Shown here in pieces: positions 14,726-23,030 of a stretch of DNA of 61,454 bases. Below the pieces are notes generated by a model. The model saw nothing but the letters and a program-made list of their open reading frames with translations. It made no database searches and had not been told where the DNA came from. This DNA is from a virus, in IMG/VR virus record IMGVR_UViG_3300020595_003118, positions 1 through 61,454 of that record; one strand, given 5' to 3'. Both the position numbers and the translations under genes were made by a program. How positions within the stretch are numbered: the stretch's first letter is position 1; every line of letters begins with the position of its first letter.

Positions 14726-15331
14726 ATGATTAAAAGAATTAGGGGAATATACAAAGGAAACATATGCAAAAAGGGAGAATATGGAATAGCGCCAAAAATG
14801 CTTTTTATAGATCTTTATGCAGACGACCAGTTCCTATGTAGCTCTTACGACTTTTCTTTATTAAAATCTTTTAAAAATTTAAACATTAAGCCAAGCAATC
14901 TTATTGAGTTTGATGCTACTGTAGAAACGGAAGACGGATTAAAGATAAAGAGACCCAAAAATGTAAAAAAGATTGACCTGTCCTTCTTGAAAGATTCTTT
15001 TGAATACTGTTCAAGTAAATTTATCAAGAAAAAGAAGGCCTTGTCTCGTGAAGAAATGAAGTCAGAGAAAATTGCATTCATAAGGATGTATAATAACTAT
15101 GGAGATGATTTTAACTTTTGGAAATTTCTAACACTTGGCTTCGAGTTGAATTCACTGCACTGGTTTTTAACTGACAAGGGGGAGAAATTTGTTAGAGAAA
15201 ACCTAAAAAAGTATTATTATAATAATGTTGACATTCCAGAAATAAAGCCTAACTATATTCTTGAAGATGAGTTCGTCGCAGAAAAGATTGAACTAAAAAA
15301 ACCTAAAACAATTATGAATTTTTTAAAATAA
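14726..15331 (+). CDS. Hypothetical protein, possible OB-fold
   Basis: 201 residues. The N-terminal half (RGIYKGNICKKGEYGIAPKML…DFSLLKSFKNLNIKPSNLIEFDATVE…IKRPKNVKKI) follows a beta-strand pattern I associate with a phage OB-fold-like family in which a GD.I.FDARV segment is followed by RP.kvk. The C-terminal half is basic (FIKKKKALSREEMKSEK) with an aromatic helix (WKFLTLGFELNSLHWFL). It lies directly before recA, one nucleotide overlapping, which suggests a DNA-metabolism role. Function is inferred weakly. Confidence 0.6.
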   Translation: MIKRIRGIYKGNICKKGEYGIAPKMLFIDLYADDQFLCSSYDFSLLKSFKNLNIKPSNLIEFDATVETEDGLKIKRPKNVKKIDLSFLKDSFEYCSSKFIKKKKALSREEMKSEKIAFIRMYNNYGDDFNFWKFLTLGFELNSLHWFLTDKGEKFVRENLKKYYYNNVDIPEIKPNYILEDEFVAEKIELKKPKTIMNFLK

Positions 15332-16434
15332 TGGCCAAGCAAAAAATAAAAGAGGGTATGGACCCCACATCTCAGTTAACTTCGTTCTTAAAGCAGAACA
15401 AGGATGATCACTTTAATTTCGAAGAGTCTGTTGACTTTAGCGTTACCCAAGGAAGTCTACTACTTGACTTACATGTTGGGAAGATTACCCCAGGAATCAT
15501 TCGTCATACTGGAGTTAGTAGGGGTGGAAAAACTTCTCAAATGCTGGAAGATGTTAAGAACTTTCTACAGGGAGTAGAAAACGCAAGATGTATTTGGGTG
15601 TTGGCTGAAGGTAGGCTAGGCAAAGAAACTAAGAAGCGTTCTGGTTTAAAGTTTACTCATGATCCAGAGACATGGGAAGATGGGAGTGTTTTTGTTTTCG
15701 AGTGCCAAGTATACGAAGCTGTATTTGATCTAGTGAGAAGCTTAATTCGTAACAACCCAGAAAATAAGAGATACTTTTTTGTCATTGATTCTACCAATGG
15801 CCTTAAGCGTAGGGAAGATCTAGAGAAGGCCTCTGGAGCCGTTGAGAAGGTCGCAGGAGCCGCCCTGATAACTTCTGACTTCCTTAGTCGTGTATCACTC
15901 GCTATGTCCAAATTCGGCCATGTATGTGGCCTTATAGGTCAAGTTCGTTCAACTATTAGAATTAACCCGTATGAAAAGGGTTCTCCGCAACTTTCCAGCG
16001 CATCTGGTGGTGCAGCGCAAGATCACTATCCAACAATCTTCCTTGAGTTTCAGCCAAAGTATAAATCAGACTTGATTGGAGATCCAAACGATCCTTCTGG
16101 TCACTGGTGTAAAGTGAACGTTATTAAAACTGATAAAGAGAGGACCTTATCCGTTAAATATCCTATTAAATACAATTCTACTGGGACATCTGGAAGTGTT
16201 TGGCTTGAGTATGAAATTGCCAGCCTTATGATGGAATGGGGATTTGTTAAGAAGGCTGGGGCTTGGCTATCTTTTAGCAGTGAATTCCTTGAAGAGGCAA
16301 AATTAAATTCTCTAATCCCAGAAAACTCTGAAGATTTCAAGCTTCAAGGCGAACAGAAGCTTAGAGACTGGCTAGAAGAGAATGAGATTGCTAAAAAGTA
16401 TTTATTTGAAAAATTTCAATCCCTGCTCTCTTGA
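15331..16434 (+). CDS. recA: RecA/UvsX-type recombinase
   Basis: 367 residues. Walker A is G61-VSRGGKT-68 and Walker B is FFVIDS (150-154), followed by STNGL. LIGQVRSTI resembles the L1/L2 DNA-binding area, and FLEFQPKYKSD…KVNVIKTDKERTLSVKYPI matches the C-terminal beta strands of phage RecA/UvsX proteins. It polymerises on single-stranded DNA to drive strand exchange, which serves repair and recombination-dependent replication. It sits in a tight DNA-metabolism run, with an endonuclease gene overlapping its stop by a TTGA. Confidence 0.9.
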   Translation: MAKQKIKEGMDPTSQLTSFLKQNKDDHFNFEESVDFSVTQGSLLLDLHVGKITPGIIRHTGVSRGGKTSQMLEDVKNFLQGVENARCIWVLAEGRLGKETKKRSGLKFTHDPETWEDGSVFVFECQVYEAVFDLVRSLIRNNPENKRYFFVIDSTNGLKRREDLEKASGAVEKVAGAALITSDFLSRVSLAMSKFGHVCGLIGQVRSTIRINPYEKGSPQLSSASGGAAQDHYPTIFLEFQPKYKSDLIGDPNDPSGHWCKVNVIKTDKERTLSVKYPIKYNSTGTSGSVWLEYEIASLMMEWGFVKKAGAWLSFSSEFLEEAKLNSLIPENSEDFKLQGEQKLRDWLEENEIAKKYLFEKFQSLLS

Positions 16435-16847
16435 AGATAAAGAATATATTCGGCAAAGATGTAAACAAGTCTTTTGCAAAGAGTAAAATTGATTGGGATA
16501 GGTCCGTATCAAAATCTCAAAAACGAATAAAGGATATCGTTAAACCTCTTTGGTGCTTCCAAGATGTTCACGAAGAACTTTATATACCAAGTAGTAAGCT
16601 TAGGGTCGATCTAATTAACTTTACAACTTCAACAGTAATTGAAGTTTCCCCAAAACAGCATGATACATACAATGAGTTTTTCCACAAAGATAGGCAAAAA
16701 TTTTTACGATCCCTAGAAAGGGACTTTAAAAAGATTGAATGGTGCGAAATGAATGGTTTTCAATATATCGAAATCGATGAGAAAACACTAAAACTAACAA
16801 ATGAACAGATCTTTAATTTTATTAAGGATTCAATAGAAAGTGTATAA
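16431..16847 (+). CDS. PD-(D/E)XK-type endonuclease (Vsr/DUF559-like)
   Basis: 138 residues. The start is TTG overlapping the recA stop (TTGA); no in-frame ATG lies near. The core reads KLRVDLINFTTSTVIEVSPKQHDTYNEFF: a D followed about nine residues later by E-x-x-x-K, the shape of a compact PD-(D/E)XK site. FLRSLERDFKKIEWCEMNGFQYIEID completes the Vsr/homing-nuclease-like fold. The N-terminal stretch (SQKRIKDIVKPLWCF) may bind DNA. Its position between recA and an SbcD-like gene suggests recombination or repair. Family level is moderately sure; substrate unknown. Confidence 0.72.
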   Translation: MKIKNIFGKDVNKSFAKSKIDWDRSVSKSQKRIKDIVKPLWCFQDVHEELYIPSSKLRVDLINFTTSTVIEVSPKQHDTYNEFFHKDRQKFLRSLERDFKKIEWCEMNGFQYIEIDEKTLKLTNEQIFNFIKDSIESV

Positions 16848-16848
16848 T

Positions 16849-18129
16849 ATGAGTATGGAAGACAAAAAGTTGACAAAGGATTGCATCGATCTTTACAAGG
16901 ATGGTTGCAGTAGAATGGAAGTGGCTAGACATATCATGTCTGAAACAGGATTAAAAGAAACTGCTTCAAAGGTTAGAGCTAAAAATATATGGGATGAAAA
17001 TTTTGACGCGGATTACTCTCCGCAACAAAGTAAAAACGAAGAGTCTATTAATCCTGAAAAGGCTACTTTTGACGAAAAGAAAGATTCGGCCACGGCAGAG
17101 TCTAAATCTTCCAACATTAGAACTCTTGAGGATCTTATCGAAGTGTGCAAGATTGACCTAGATATTTGGGAGATTGAGAGATACATAGTAAATAAATGGG
17201 AGGTCGCAGCTAAAGGCAATGACGGAGAGATGAGACACTCTCCGCTCTATCAAGTAAAGGCATGGCTAAAGAAGAAGGAAACAGTAAATGCCAAAGAAGT
17301 AATCAAACTCTTCAAGGAGGAGCTTAATAACATCTCCAGACCAGTACAAAAAAGAAACTCTGCTGGTCAACATATCTATGAAATATCTATTCCAGATCTG
17401 CATTTAAGCAAATTATGTTGGGGCAAAGAAACTGGCTATGAAGATTATGACATTAAGATTGCCAGCAACCTCTTCAGAGAAGCCATGCATTATCTGGTTT
17501 CTAAGGTCGATCTAAAATCTGTTGATAGAATTGTGCTTCCCATTGGAAATGACTTCTTTAATTCAGAGGGTCTATCTGGGATGACTACAAAGGGTACTAG
17601 GCAGGATGATGACTCAAGATGGCCGAAGTCTTTTCAAGTTGGTTGTAATTTGATTGCAGAAGTGGTTGATGAACTATCGAAAAAGGTAAATGTAGATATA
17701 GTTATTGTTCCAGGAAATCATGATTTCGAGAGATGTTTTTATCTTGGAGAATTCTTAAGCGCTTGGTATCGAAACAATGATGCTGTCAAAATTGACAACT
17801 CCCCTACTTCTAGAAAGTATGTTACCTTTGGCAAAAATCTAATTCTATTTACTCATGGCAACGAAGAAAAGGCAGCTAACCTACCTCTTCTCATGGCTAC
17901 AGAGAACGCAAACTTCTCTAAGTGTAAGTTTAGAACTGCTCACCTTGGTCACTTTCATGGCACAGAAATGAAAGAATATAATGGAGTTAAAGTCAGGATA
18001 CTTCCATCTCTATGCGCCCCAGATGCTTGGCACTCCAATAAAGGGTATGTGGGGAATGTTCGCTCAGCTACAGCTTTTCTCTATGAAGAGTCGCTTGGAG
18101 AAGTAGCTAACTTTTACTATAACGTCTAG
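16849..18129 (+). CDS. SbcD/Mre11-like metallophosphoesterase
   Basis: About 426 residues from the ATG at 16849, one base after the upstream stop; GTG 16840 and ATG 16855 are alternatives. The calcineurin-type phosphoesterase core starts near residue 175 and shows all five motifs: IPDLHLS (D183, H185), IGNDFFNSEG (GND 233-235), VPGNHDFER (GNHD 289-292), LFTHGNE (H336) and HLGHFHG (H368, H370). The first 50 residues look like an HTH (CSRMEVARHIMSETG) and residues 50-90 are a polar linker. Such phage proteins act as DNA repair exonucleases or endonucleases. Last gene of its unit, with a terminator 20 nt later. Confidence 0.88.
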   Translation: MSMEDKKLTKDCIDLYKDGCSRMEVARHIMSETGLKETASKVRAKNIWDENFDADYSPQQSKNEESINPEKATFDEKKDSATAESKSSNIRTLEDLIEVCKIDLDIWEIERYIVNKWEVAAKGNDGEMRHSPLYQVKAWLKKKETVNAKEVIKLFKEELNNISRPVQKRNSAGQHIYEISIPDLHLSKLCWGKETGYEDYDIKIASNLFREAMHYLVSKVDLKSVDRIVLPIGNDFFNSEGLSGMTTKGTRQDDDSRWPKSFQVGCNLIAEVVDELSKKVNVDIVIVPGNHDFERCFYLGEFLSAWYRNNDAVKIDNSPTSRKYVTFGKNLILFTHGNEEKAANLPLLMATENANFSKCKFRTAHLGHFHGTEMKEYNGVKVRILPSLCAPDAWHSNKGYVGNVRSATAFLYEESLGEVANFYYNV

Positions 18130-18148
18130 AACATATTGATCAACTTTG

Positions 18149-18188
18149 CTCCCGATTACTGACTTTCAGTTTTCGGGAGTTTTTGTTT
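18149..18188 (+). terminator. Intrinsic terminator after the phosphoesterase gene
   Basis: CTCCCGA (18149-18155) pairs with TCGGGAG (18173-18179), and an inner ACTG…CAGT lengthens the stem. TTTTTGTTT follows. The T-run directly abuts the TTGACA of the helicase promoter. Confidence 0.9.
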
Positions 18189-18215
18189 GACATGCTAAAG
18201 AAATTGCCCATATTC
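18187..18215 (+). promoter_or_regulatory. Promoter for the helicase/primase operon
   Basis: TTGACA (18187-18192), 17 bp, ATATTC (18210-18215), with TTGCCC directly before the -10 box as in the nrdB and ssb promoters. Seven nucleotides then lead to the ATG at 18223, so the mRNA is probably leaderless. There is no Shine-Dalgarno sequence. Confidence 0.65.
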
Positions 18216-18222
18216 AACTCCA

Positions 18223-19710
18223 ATGACAAACGTAGAACTTCCCAAGAACAAAGCACTAGAACGCAAGTTTATATCTGGATTGATATATAACTCAGATAAA
18301 GTATGGGATGAGTTTTCTGAATTTATTAGTGAGGAAGACTTTAAAGACACTGACTCAAGGTCGCTATTCCGTATTTGCAAAAGTCTATTAGAAGAAGGTC
18401 TCTCTCTTGATGCAGCCATAATTTCTGCTAGATGCAAAAGTAGTGGCATAAGTTTAATGTCGGGTAACGTAGAGGACTTTATCGACAATATGTTGCTAAC
18501 TCCCCTGTCTGAAAAGGCGACTGTGGATGCTGCAAAAGAGCTAGTAATTTTACGGATAAAGAGAAATGTAATTGTAAACTCTAATGAGATTGCAGAGATT
18601 GCTTCTCAATATAGTGGCAGCAATCTATCTGACTTCATGGCATCTATTGAGAGCAAGTTCTCTGAAAATGGCGAAAATATCATAAGTAGGAATGAACCAA
18701 TAAATATTGCTTCAGTTGCATACGACCTTGTTGAGGCAACACTTCATGACGATAAGGCTAACTATATAATTAAAACTCCTTGGCCAACCTTCAATGAGGC
18801 TTTTAGTGGGTTTCGCCCAAAGGACAGCTATTGCTTTGCTGGTAGGCCTTCTCATGGCAAATCTGGCGCTTTACTTAGTTTAGCGCAACAATGTGCAAAT
18901 CAAATTAAAGAGAATTTTATTGACGGTAAAAAGCTTCCAGTTTTATATCTTGATACAGAAATGGAGCATAAAGAGCAAGCATTGCGGTGGGCCGCTTTGG
19001 TTGCAGATGTAGACCCCTATCTCATTGAAAGTGGTCAATGGGCTAAGAATAAAGATTCCGTTAATAAAATTAGAACGGTTCTTAAAAGTAGCTCCTCTAC
19101 TGACAACTTCCACCACGTTTATATTCCAGGAATGAATGCGATTGAAATTCGATCTATCTTTCGAAGATGGATACGTAAGCATGTTGGCAAAGAGAATCCA
19201 GCCATCGTTGTCTTTGATTATCTTAAGATTACTGGAGATGGTTTAGCTAACCCTAAGCATGCTCGATTTGATATAGCTAGAACTCTAGATATTTTAAAAG
19301 ATGAGATTAAGCAAAACTCCAATGCAACATTTCTTTTCGGCGCTCAACGAAACAGACATGGAGAAGATGACGATTCATCTTTAGCAGAAAGTGACTACAT
19401 TCAGCAACTCTCGACCTTCGTTGGACTAATCAAGAAAAAGACTATGGATGAAAAAGCTGAGCAACCAGTAGAGCGATTTGGAACCCATGCTTTGATACCA
19501 GTTAAATTCAGAAAGCTAGGAAAAGATGGATGGAAGTTTGAAAATCCAGTTAAGATCAATAATAAGTATTGCTCTAATTGGATAAATTTAAATTTCCACA
19601 ACTTTAGATTCGAAGATGGCGGAGATGGTAGAGCTGTTCAAGAGTACCTCGAACTACTTGCTGATGGTAATCCAAGAGACAACAATTCAACTAGAGAGGC
19701 AATACTTTGA
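18223..19710 (+). CDS. dnaB: DnaB-type replicative DNA helicase
   Basis: 495 residues. The N-terminal DnaB-like helical domain (1-110) contains ALERKFISGLIYNSDKVWDEF and DTDSRSLFRICKSLLEEG. The C-terminal RecA-like motor has Walker A at 207-214 (GRPSHGKS), YLDTEMEHKEQALRWAAL (H1a), Walker B VVFDYL (329-334) and GAQRNR, the H3 sensor region. It is a hexameric helicase that unwinds the replication fork and recruits primase, whose gene follows with a TTGA overlap. It is the first gene after a terminator-promoter pair. Confidence 0.93.
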   Translation: MTNVELPKNKALERKFISGLIYNSDKVWDEFSEFISEEDFKDTDSRSLFRICKSLLEEGLSLDAAIISARCKSSGISLMSGNVEDFIDNMLLTPLSEKATVDAAKELVILRIKRNVIVNSNEIAEIASQYSGSNLSDFMASIESKFSENGENIISRNEPINIASVAYDLVEATLHDDKANYIIKTPWPTFNEAFSGFRPKDSYCFAGRPSHGKSGALLSLAQQCANQIKENFIDGKKLPVLYLDTEMEHKEQALRWAALVADVDPYLIESGQWAKNKDSVNKIRTVLKSSSSTDNFHHVYIPGMNAIEIRSIFRRWIRKHVGKENPAIVVFDYLKITGDGLANPKHARFDIARTLDILKDEIKQNSNATFLFGAQRNRHGEDDDSSLAESDYIQQLSTFVGLIKKKTMDEKAEQPVERFGTHALIPVKFRKLGKDGWKFENPVKINNKYCSNWINLNFHNFRFEDGGDGRAVQEYLELLADGNPRDNNSTREAIL

Positions 19711-20714
19711 ACTCAGTAAAAGACATTTTAGACGAAATAGGTGTAAAAGTCATCAGCGTTAATGACTCTGGCTTTGCTCAATTCTGCCCAACTTATAGAA
19801 ATAGTGATAACCCTTCTGGGGCTTCTATAAATCTAAAGAATGGTTGGACTACAGATTGGTCAATAAACGAGAATTTCCCTATTGAGATTTTGATTGAAAA
19901 GATGACTGGCAAAAAGCCAGACAAGGCGGTTATAAATAAAATTGCTTCCTTAGATCTAGACATCATCAATGACGAAAATGAAGTAAAGTTTTGGTCAAAG
20001 GATTCCTTACTCCACCTCTTGCCAGAACACTCTTACTGGATGAATAGAGGAGTATCCAAAGAAACGCTGGACTTCTTTCAAGGTGGTGTTTCTCATAGCG
20101 GAAAGCTTTACCAGCGATACGTATGGCCAGTCTTCGACAGACATCAAAGAATTGTAGGTTTTACAGGAAGAGATCTTACTGAAAAACACAGTGTAAAGTA
20201 TAAGCACGAAGGCAAGTCTACAAATTTCTTATTTGGGCTTTACAATAAAAAGAATGACGAGTTTCCTATTTTAAAATCTATTTTAAAGAATTCTCATTTG
20301 ATTCTTGTAGAAGGTCCAAGTGATAGCGTTGCTTGCTATGATGAGGGCATCACCAACGTACTTCCAACTATGGGTTTAAATATTAGCAAGCCTATGATGT
20401 CCTTTATATTGGGAGTCAATCCTAGCCTAATAACTATCTGCTATAATAAGGATAGTAAGTTTAATGGTCAAAATGCAGCAGTAAAAAATTATACAAAGTT
20501 ATTTGAGTATTTCGAACCTCATAACTTAGAGATAAAAACTCCTTCATGCAATGATCTTTCAGATGATAAAAGTAATGTAAAAAACTTTTTCAAATCAGAT
20601 CCAGATGATATAATAACTTTATTCAGAGAAAAATATATTAGAGCAAAATCAGATACTAAACAAAAGATGAGTCAAAAAGAGATAAACGTAGGAAGGGTTT
20701 TATCTAATGGATAA
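19707..20714 (+). CDS. DNA primase, TOPRIM type, with degenerate zinc finger
   Basis: 335 residues. It starts at TTG overlapping the helicase stop (TTGA); no nearby ATG is in frame. The N-terminal 60 residues keep the layout of a DnaG zinc-binding domain (FCPTYRNSDNPSGASINL…WTTDWS) but only one cysteine (C27) remains of the usual four ligands. The catalytic core has YVWPVFDRHQRIVGFTGRDL and the TOPRIM motif LILVEGPSDSVACYDEG (E202, D206), while the later DxD is NKDSKFNG. It synthesises RNA primers with the adjacent DnaB. Loss of zinc ligands and a changed DxD are unusual. Confidence 0.85.
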   Translation: MNSVKDILDEIGVKVISVNDSGFAQFCPTYRNSDNPSGASINLKNGWTTDWSINENFPIEILIEKMTGKKPDKAVINKIASLDLDIINDENEVKFWSKDSLLHLLPEHSYWMNRGVSKETLDFFQGGVSHSGKLYQRYVWPVFDRHQRIVGFTGRDLTEKHSVKYKHEGKSTNFLFGLYNKKNDEFPILKSILKNSHLILVEGPSDSVACYDEGITNVLPTMGLNISKPMMSFILGVNPSLITICYNKDSKFNGQNAAVKNYTKLFEYFEPHNLEIKTPSCNDLSDDKSNVKNFFKSDPDDIITLFREKYIRAKSDTKQKMSQKEINVGRVLSNG

Positions 20715-21762
20715 GCCAACAAAACATGTACTAAGTGCCTCCAAGATTGAAACATATCAGAAGTGCAGTTTAGTTTATTATGCAAAGTATTTGAACAAGA
20801 CTCCAGATAAAGAAAATTATGGAGCTTTAAGAGGCACGATATGTCATGACATTTTCGAAATGCTTATCGAAGAAAAACATAAGGACAGAGTTGACCAAAT
20901 TCTAGAAGAGGGGTCTATCCTAAAAGATAAGAAGCTTATTGATTTAATCAATTCTATGATGTCTGGCTTCAACATGGAGGAGCTAGATGATAAGGGTCAG
21001 AATAATTTTGAGATGATTTGCGAAATGATTTTCGTAGGTTTGAATTATGACTTTTACTGCAAAGGCTATAAGGTTGACTATGAAAACCTAGAAACCATGT
21101 TTTACTTAAAGGGTACTGAAGATCAGCCTTATGAGTTGAGAGGCAAGATTGATAAGCCTTCTAGCCGTGGCAAAAAATATAGAATTGTTGATTATAAATC
21201 TTCTGCTCAGAAAAAACAAGATGTAGAGTTGGAGTTCAGTGTTCAGGCTCTGTCCTATATTCTCTGGGCTAAGAAAGCTAAGGATATGACTGCCTTTGTT
21301 GAGTTTGTTTTTCTTAGATTTCCAGATAAGCCAGACCAAAGAGTAGAAGTCACCGATGAAGTTTTAGAAGGGTTTGAATCTTGGCTCTCTGATCTTTACG
21401 TATACCTAAGAAACTTTGACGAGCTAAACATGTATGACAATATGGCAGCAGACAAAGGCTATCCAAAGGATGGTACATTCTCTGGTTCTATTGTATGCGG
21501 TTATGGAAAATATCCTGGACACTCCTATTCAGACACTCATAAGAATGTAGAAAAGAGAGGCAAGCCATATTACGTATGTTCTGAAAAATGGCCATACGAT
21601 TACTGGATACTTAAAGATGAAGATGGCAATATTATAAAAAGTACAAGGGATGAAGAAGATTTTAAAGATAAGGATCAAAGCCTTGTAGAAAAGAAATCAT
21701 GGCAAGGATGTCCAAAATTCACAAATTCCGTTGATTTCTTGGAATGGAAAGGCTCTAAATGA
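20707..21762 (+). CDS. PD-(D/E)XK nuclease, RecB/Cas4-like
   Basis: 351 residues, overlapping the primase gene by 8 nt. It shows the RecB-family order: LSASKIETYQKC at the N-terminus (C20), GALRGTICHDIFE with H47, GKIDKPS with D149, YRIVDYKSS with D162 and K164, and QALSYILWAKKA (Q180, Y184). This matches an active exonuclease of the Cas4/AddB class. Further cysteines at 264, 291 and 335 could complete a 4Fe-4S cluster with C20, though their spacing differs from the canonical Cas4 arrangement. No Cas genes or repeats accompany it. A role in recombination or host DNA degradation is inferred. Confidence 0.87.
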   Translation: MDKPTKHVLSASKIETYQKCSLVYYAKYLNKTPDKENYGALRGTICHDIFEMLIEEKHKDRVDQILEEGSILKDKKLIDLINSMMSGFNMEELDDKGQNNFEMICEMIFVGLNYDFYCKGYKVDYENLETMFYLKGTEDQPYELRGKIDKPSSRGKKYRIVDYKSSAQKKQDVELEFSVQALSYILWAKKAKDMTAFVEFVFLRFPDKPDQRVEVTDEVLEGFESWLSDLYVYLRNFDELNMYDNMAADKGYPKDGTFSGSIVCGYGKYPGHSYSDTHKNVEKRGKPYYVCSEKWPYDYWILKDEDGNIIKSTRDEEDFKDKDQSLVEKKSWQGCPKFTNSVDFLEWKGSK

Positions 21763-22556
21763 TTTTAGTTATTGGAGAATTTATAAAGGACGAGTTCATT
21801 TACTGTTCTTCCGACAGGCTTTCTCCAGAAGCTTGCTGCCCAGTAATAAAAGAAATTTTCAGAGAAAAGAATGATGGAGGAGCTGCTAACGTAGTAAGCA
21901 ACTTAAAGTCATTGGGATGTGATAAAATTTTATTCGTCCATCAAGACAACGAAATCATTAAAACCAGATACGTGCATAAAAGTTCTGGGCAACATATTGC
22001 AAGATTAGACAAAGAAAGTCCCTGTAAACCCCTTAGTCTTGAGAGCTTGATTCAATCAACATCTTCGAGCAAATGCAGTGACCCTATAGATATGATTGTA
22101 ATTTCAGACTACTGCAAGGGATTTATTACTGAAAGTCTTATACATGATATTCGTAAAAAATTCTCATGCAAAATTATTATAGATACAAAAAAGAAAGCTG
22201 GAAACTGGATCAAGTATGTAGATTTTATAAAAATTAATAAAAAAGAATTTGATGAAAACTTTCTTCCTTATGACCCTGGGAAACAAGTTAGCACCCTGCT
22301 CAAGAAAACTAACTTATTTGTCACGTTGGGCGAGAAGGGGGTTTATCACTTCAATACTGACTCTACCATTAAAACAAAAGAAGTCGAAGCTAACTGCGTG
22401 TCTGGAGCTGGTGACAGCTATTTAGCTGGCTTTGTAGCAGAATACTTGCGCTCTGCCAATATTAATAAAAGCCTTTCATTCGCAAATCAAGTCGCATCAA
22501 TAGCTGTATCAAAGAGAGGAGTTGTTTCTGTTTCAGAAACAGAGCTTAATGACTAA
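21759..22556 (+). CDS. PfkB-family sugar kinase, HldE N-domain-like (heptose-7-phosphate kinase)
   Basis: 265 residues, ATGA-coupled to the nuclease gene. It has the ribokinase-fold signatures: NDGGAANVVSNL (sugar lid, 38-49), IKTRYVHKSSGQHIARLDKE, which resembles the KTR..…..LRLD.E segment of HldE/RfaE kinases, VISDYCKG, IIDTKKK, FIKINKKEF, VTLGEKGV, and the catalytic ANCVSGAGDSYLAGF (D219 base). HldE kinase makes heptose 1,7-bisphosphate for ADP-heptose. The next gene encodes the matching nucleotidyltransferase half, so a split HldE-like pair is likely. Sugar specificity is inferred from the RfaE-like segment. Confidence 0.85.
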   Translation: MILVIGEFIKDEFIYCSSDRLSPEACCPVIKEIFREKNDGGAANVVSNLKSLGCDKILFVHQDNEIIKTRYVHKSSGQHIARLDKESPCKPLSLESLIQSTSSSKCSDPIDMIVISDYCKGFITESLIHDIRKKFSCKIIIDTKKKAGNWIKYVDFIKINKKEFDENFLPYDPGKQVSTLLKKTNLFVTLGEKGVYHFNTDSTIKTKEVEANCVSGAGDSYLAGFVAEYLRSANINKSLSFANQVASIAVSKRGVVSVSETELND

Positions 22557-22953
22557 TAACCCCATCGAAGGTTTTATAGCTGGATGCTTTGATGGATTCC
22601 ATGAAGGTCATCAATATATTTTAAAGACAGCTATGGAGCAATGCGATATTCTCCATGTTGCTCTTAACTCAGATAGGTATATTATAAAAAACAAAAGACT
22701 TTTGCTCTCTTGCATTGATGAAAGAAAAAAGAAGATTAGAAATTTTGGAGTAAATGAAATTCATTCGTTCATAGAAGACAGCCCCATAGACCTGATTAAT
22801 AAAATTAAACCCAAAATAATATTTGTTGGCGATGACTATCCACTAGAAAAAATAGTTGGTCACAAAGAGTGTAAATACTGGGGAGGAGAGGTAAGAATCA
22901 TAAAACGAATTCCAGGATTTTCTAGCACAAATATAAGACAAAAAAATACTTGA
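22549..22953 (+). CDS. Cytidylyltransferase-fold nucleotidyltransferase, HldE C-domain-like
   Basis: 134 residues from the ATG at 22549, overlapping the kinase stop by 8 nt; a TTG at 22522 is the alternative. GCFDGFHEGHQYIL carries the HxGH nucleotide-binding motif (H18, H21), NSDRYI and CIDERKKKIRNFG follow the usual order, and GFSSTNIRQ matches the (I/S)ST.iR motif at the end of this fold. In HldE this domain joins heptose-1-phosphate to AMP. FVGDDYPLEKIVGHKE fits the HldE/glycerol-3-phosphate cytidylyltransferase family. The adjacent kinase makes the heptose assignment more likely than glycerol. Confidence 0.85.
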   Translation: MTNNPIEGFIAGCFDGFHEGHQYILKTAMEQCDILHVALNSDRYIIKNKRLLLSCIDERKKKIRNFGVNEIHSFIEDSPIDLINKIKPKIIFVGDDYPLEKIVGHKECKYWGGEVRIIKRIPGFSSTNIRQKNT

Positions 22954-22977
22954 CATTATATAACTTTGCCCTAACAT
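22950..22977 (+). promoter_or_regulatory. Promoter for ssb
   Basis: TTGACA (22950-22955, overlapping the upstream TGA stop), 16 bp, TAACAT (22972-22977). TTGCCC lies directly before the -10 box. The transcript has a leader of about 45 nt, A-rich and without Shine-Dalgarno, before the ATG at 23031. Confidence 0.7.
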
Positions 22978-22983
22978 AGGGCA
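22967..22983. promoter_or_regulatory. Palindrome over the ssb -10 box (operator candidate)
   Basis: TGCCCTA-ACA-TAGGGCA is a perfect 7-bp inverted repeat centred inside the -10 box. A protein bound there would block the promoter. The left arm and centre recur before nrdB, where the right arm is missing. Confidence 0.55.
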
Positions 22984-23030
22984 TCTAAACAACAAACAAT
23001 AAATAATAATACAAAAAATAATACAAAATT

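Noticed and set aside
18223-19710. Gene 4-type fused primase-helicase
   Set aside because: The helicase has a DnaB N-domain instead of a primase, and primase is a separate overlapping gene.
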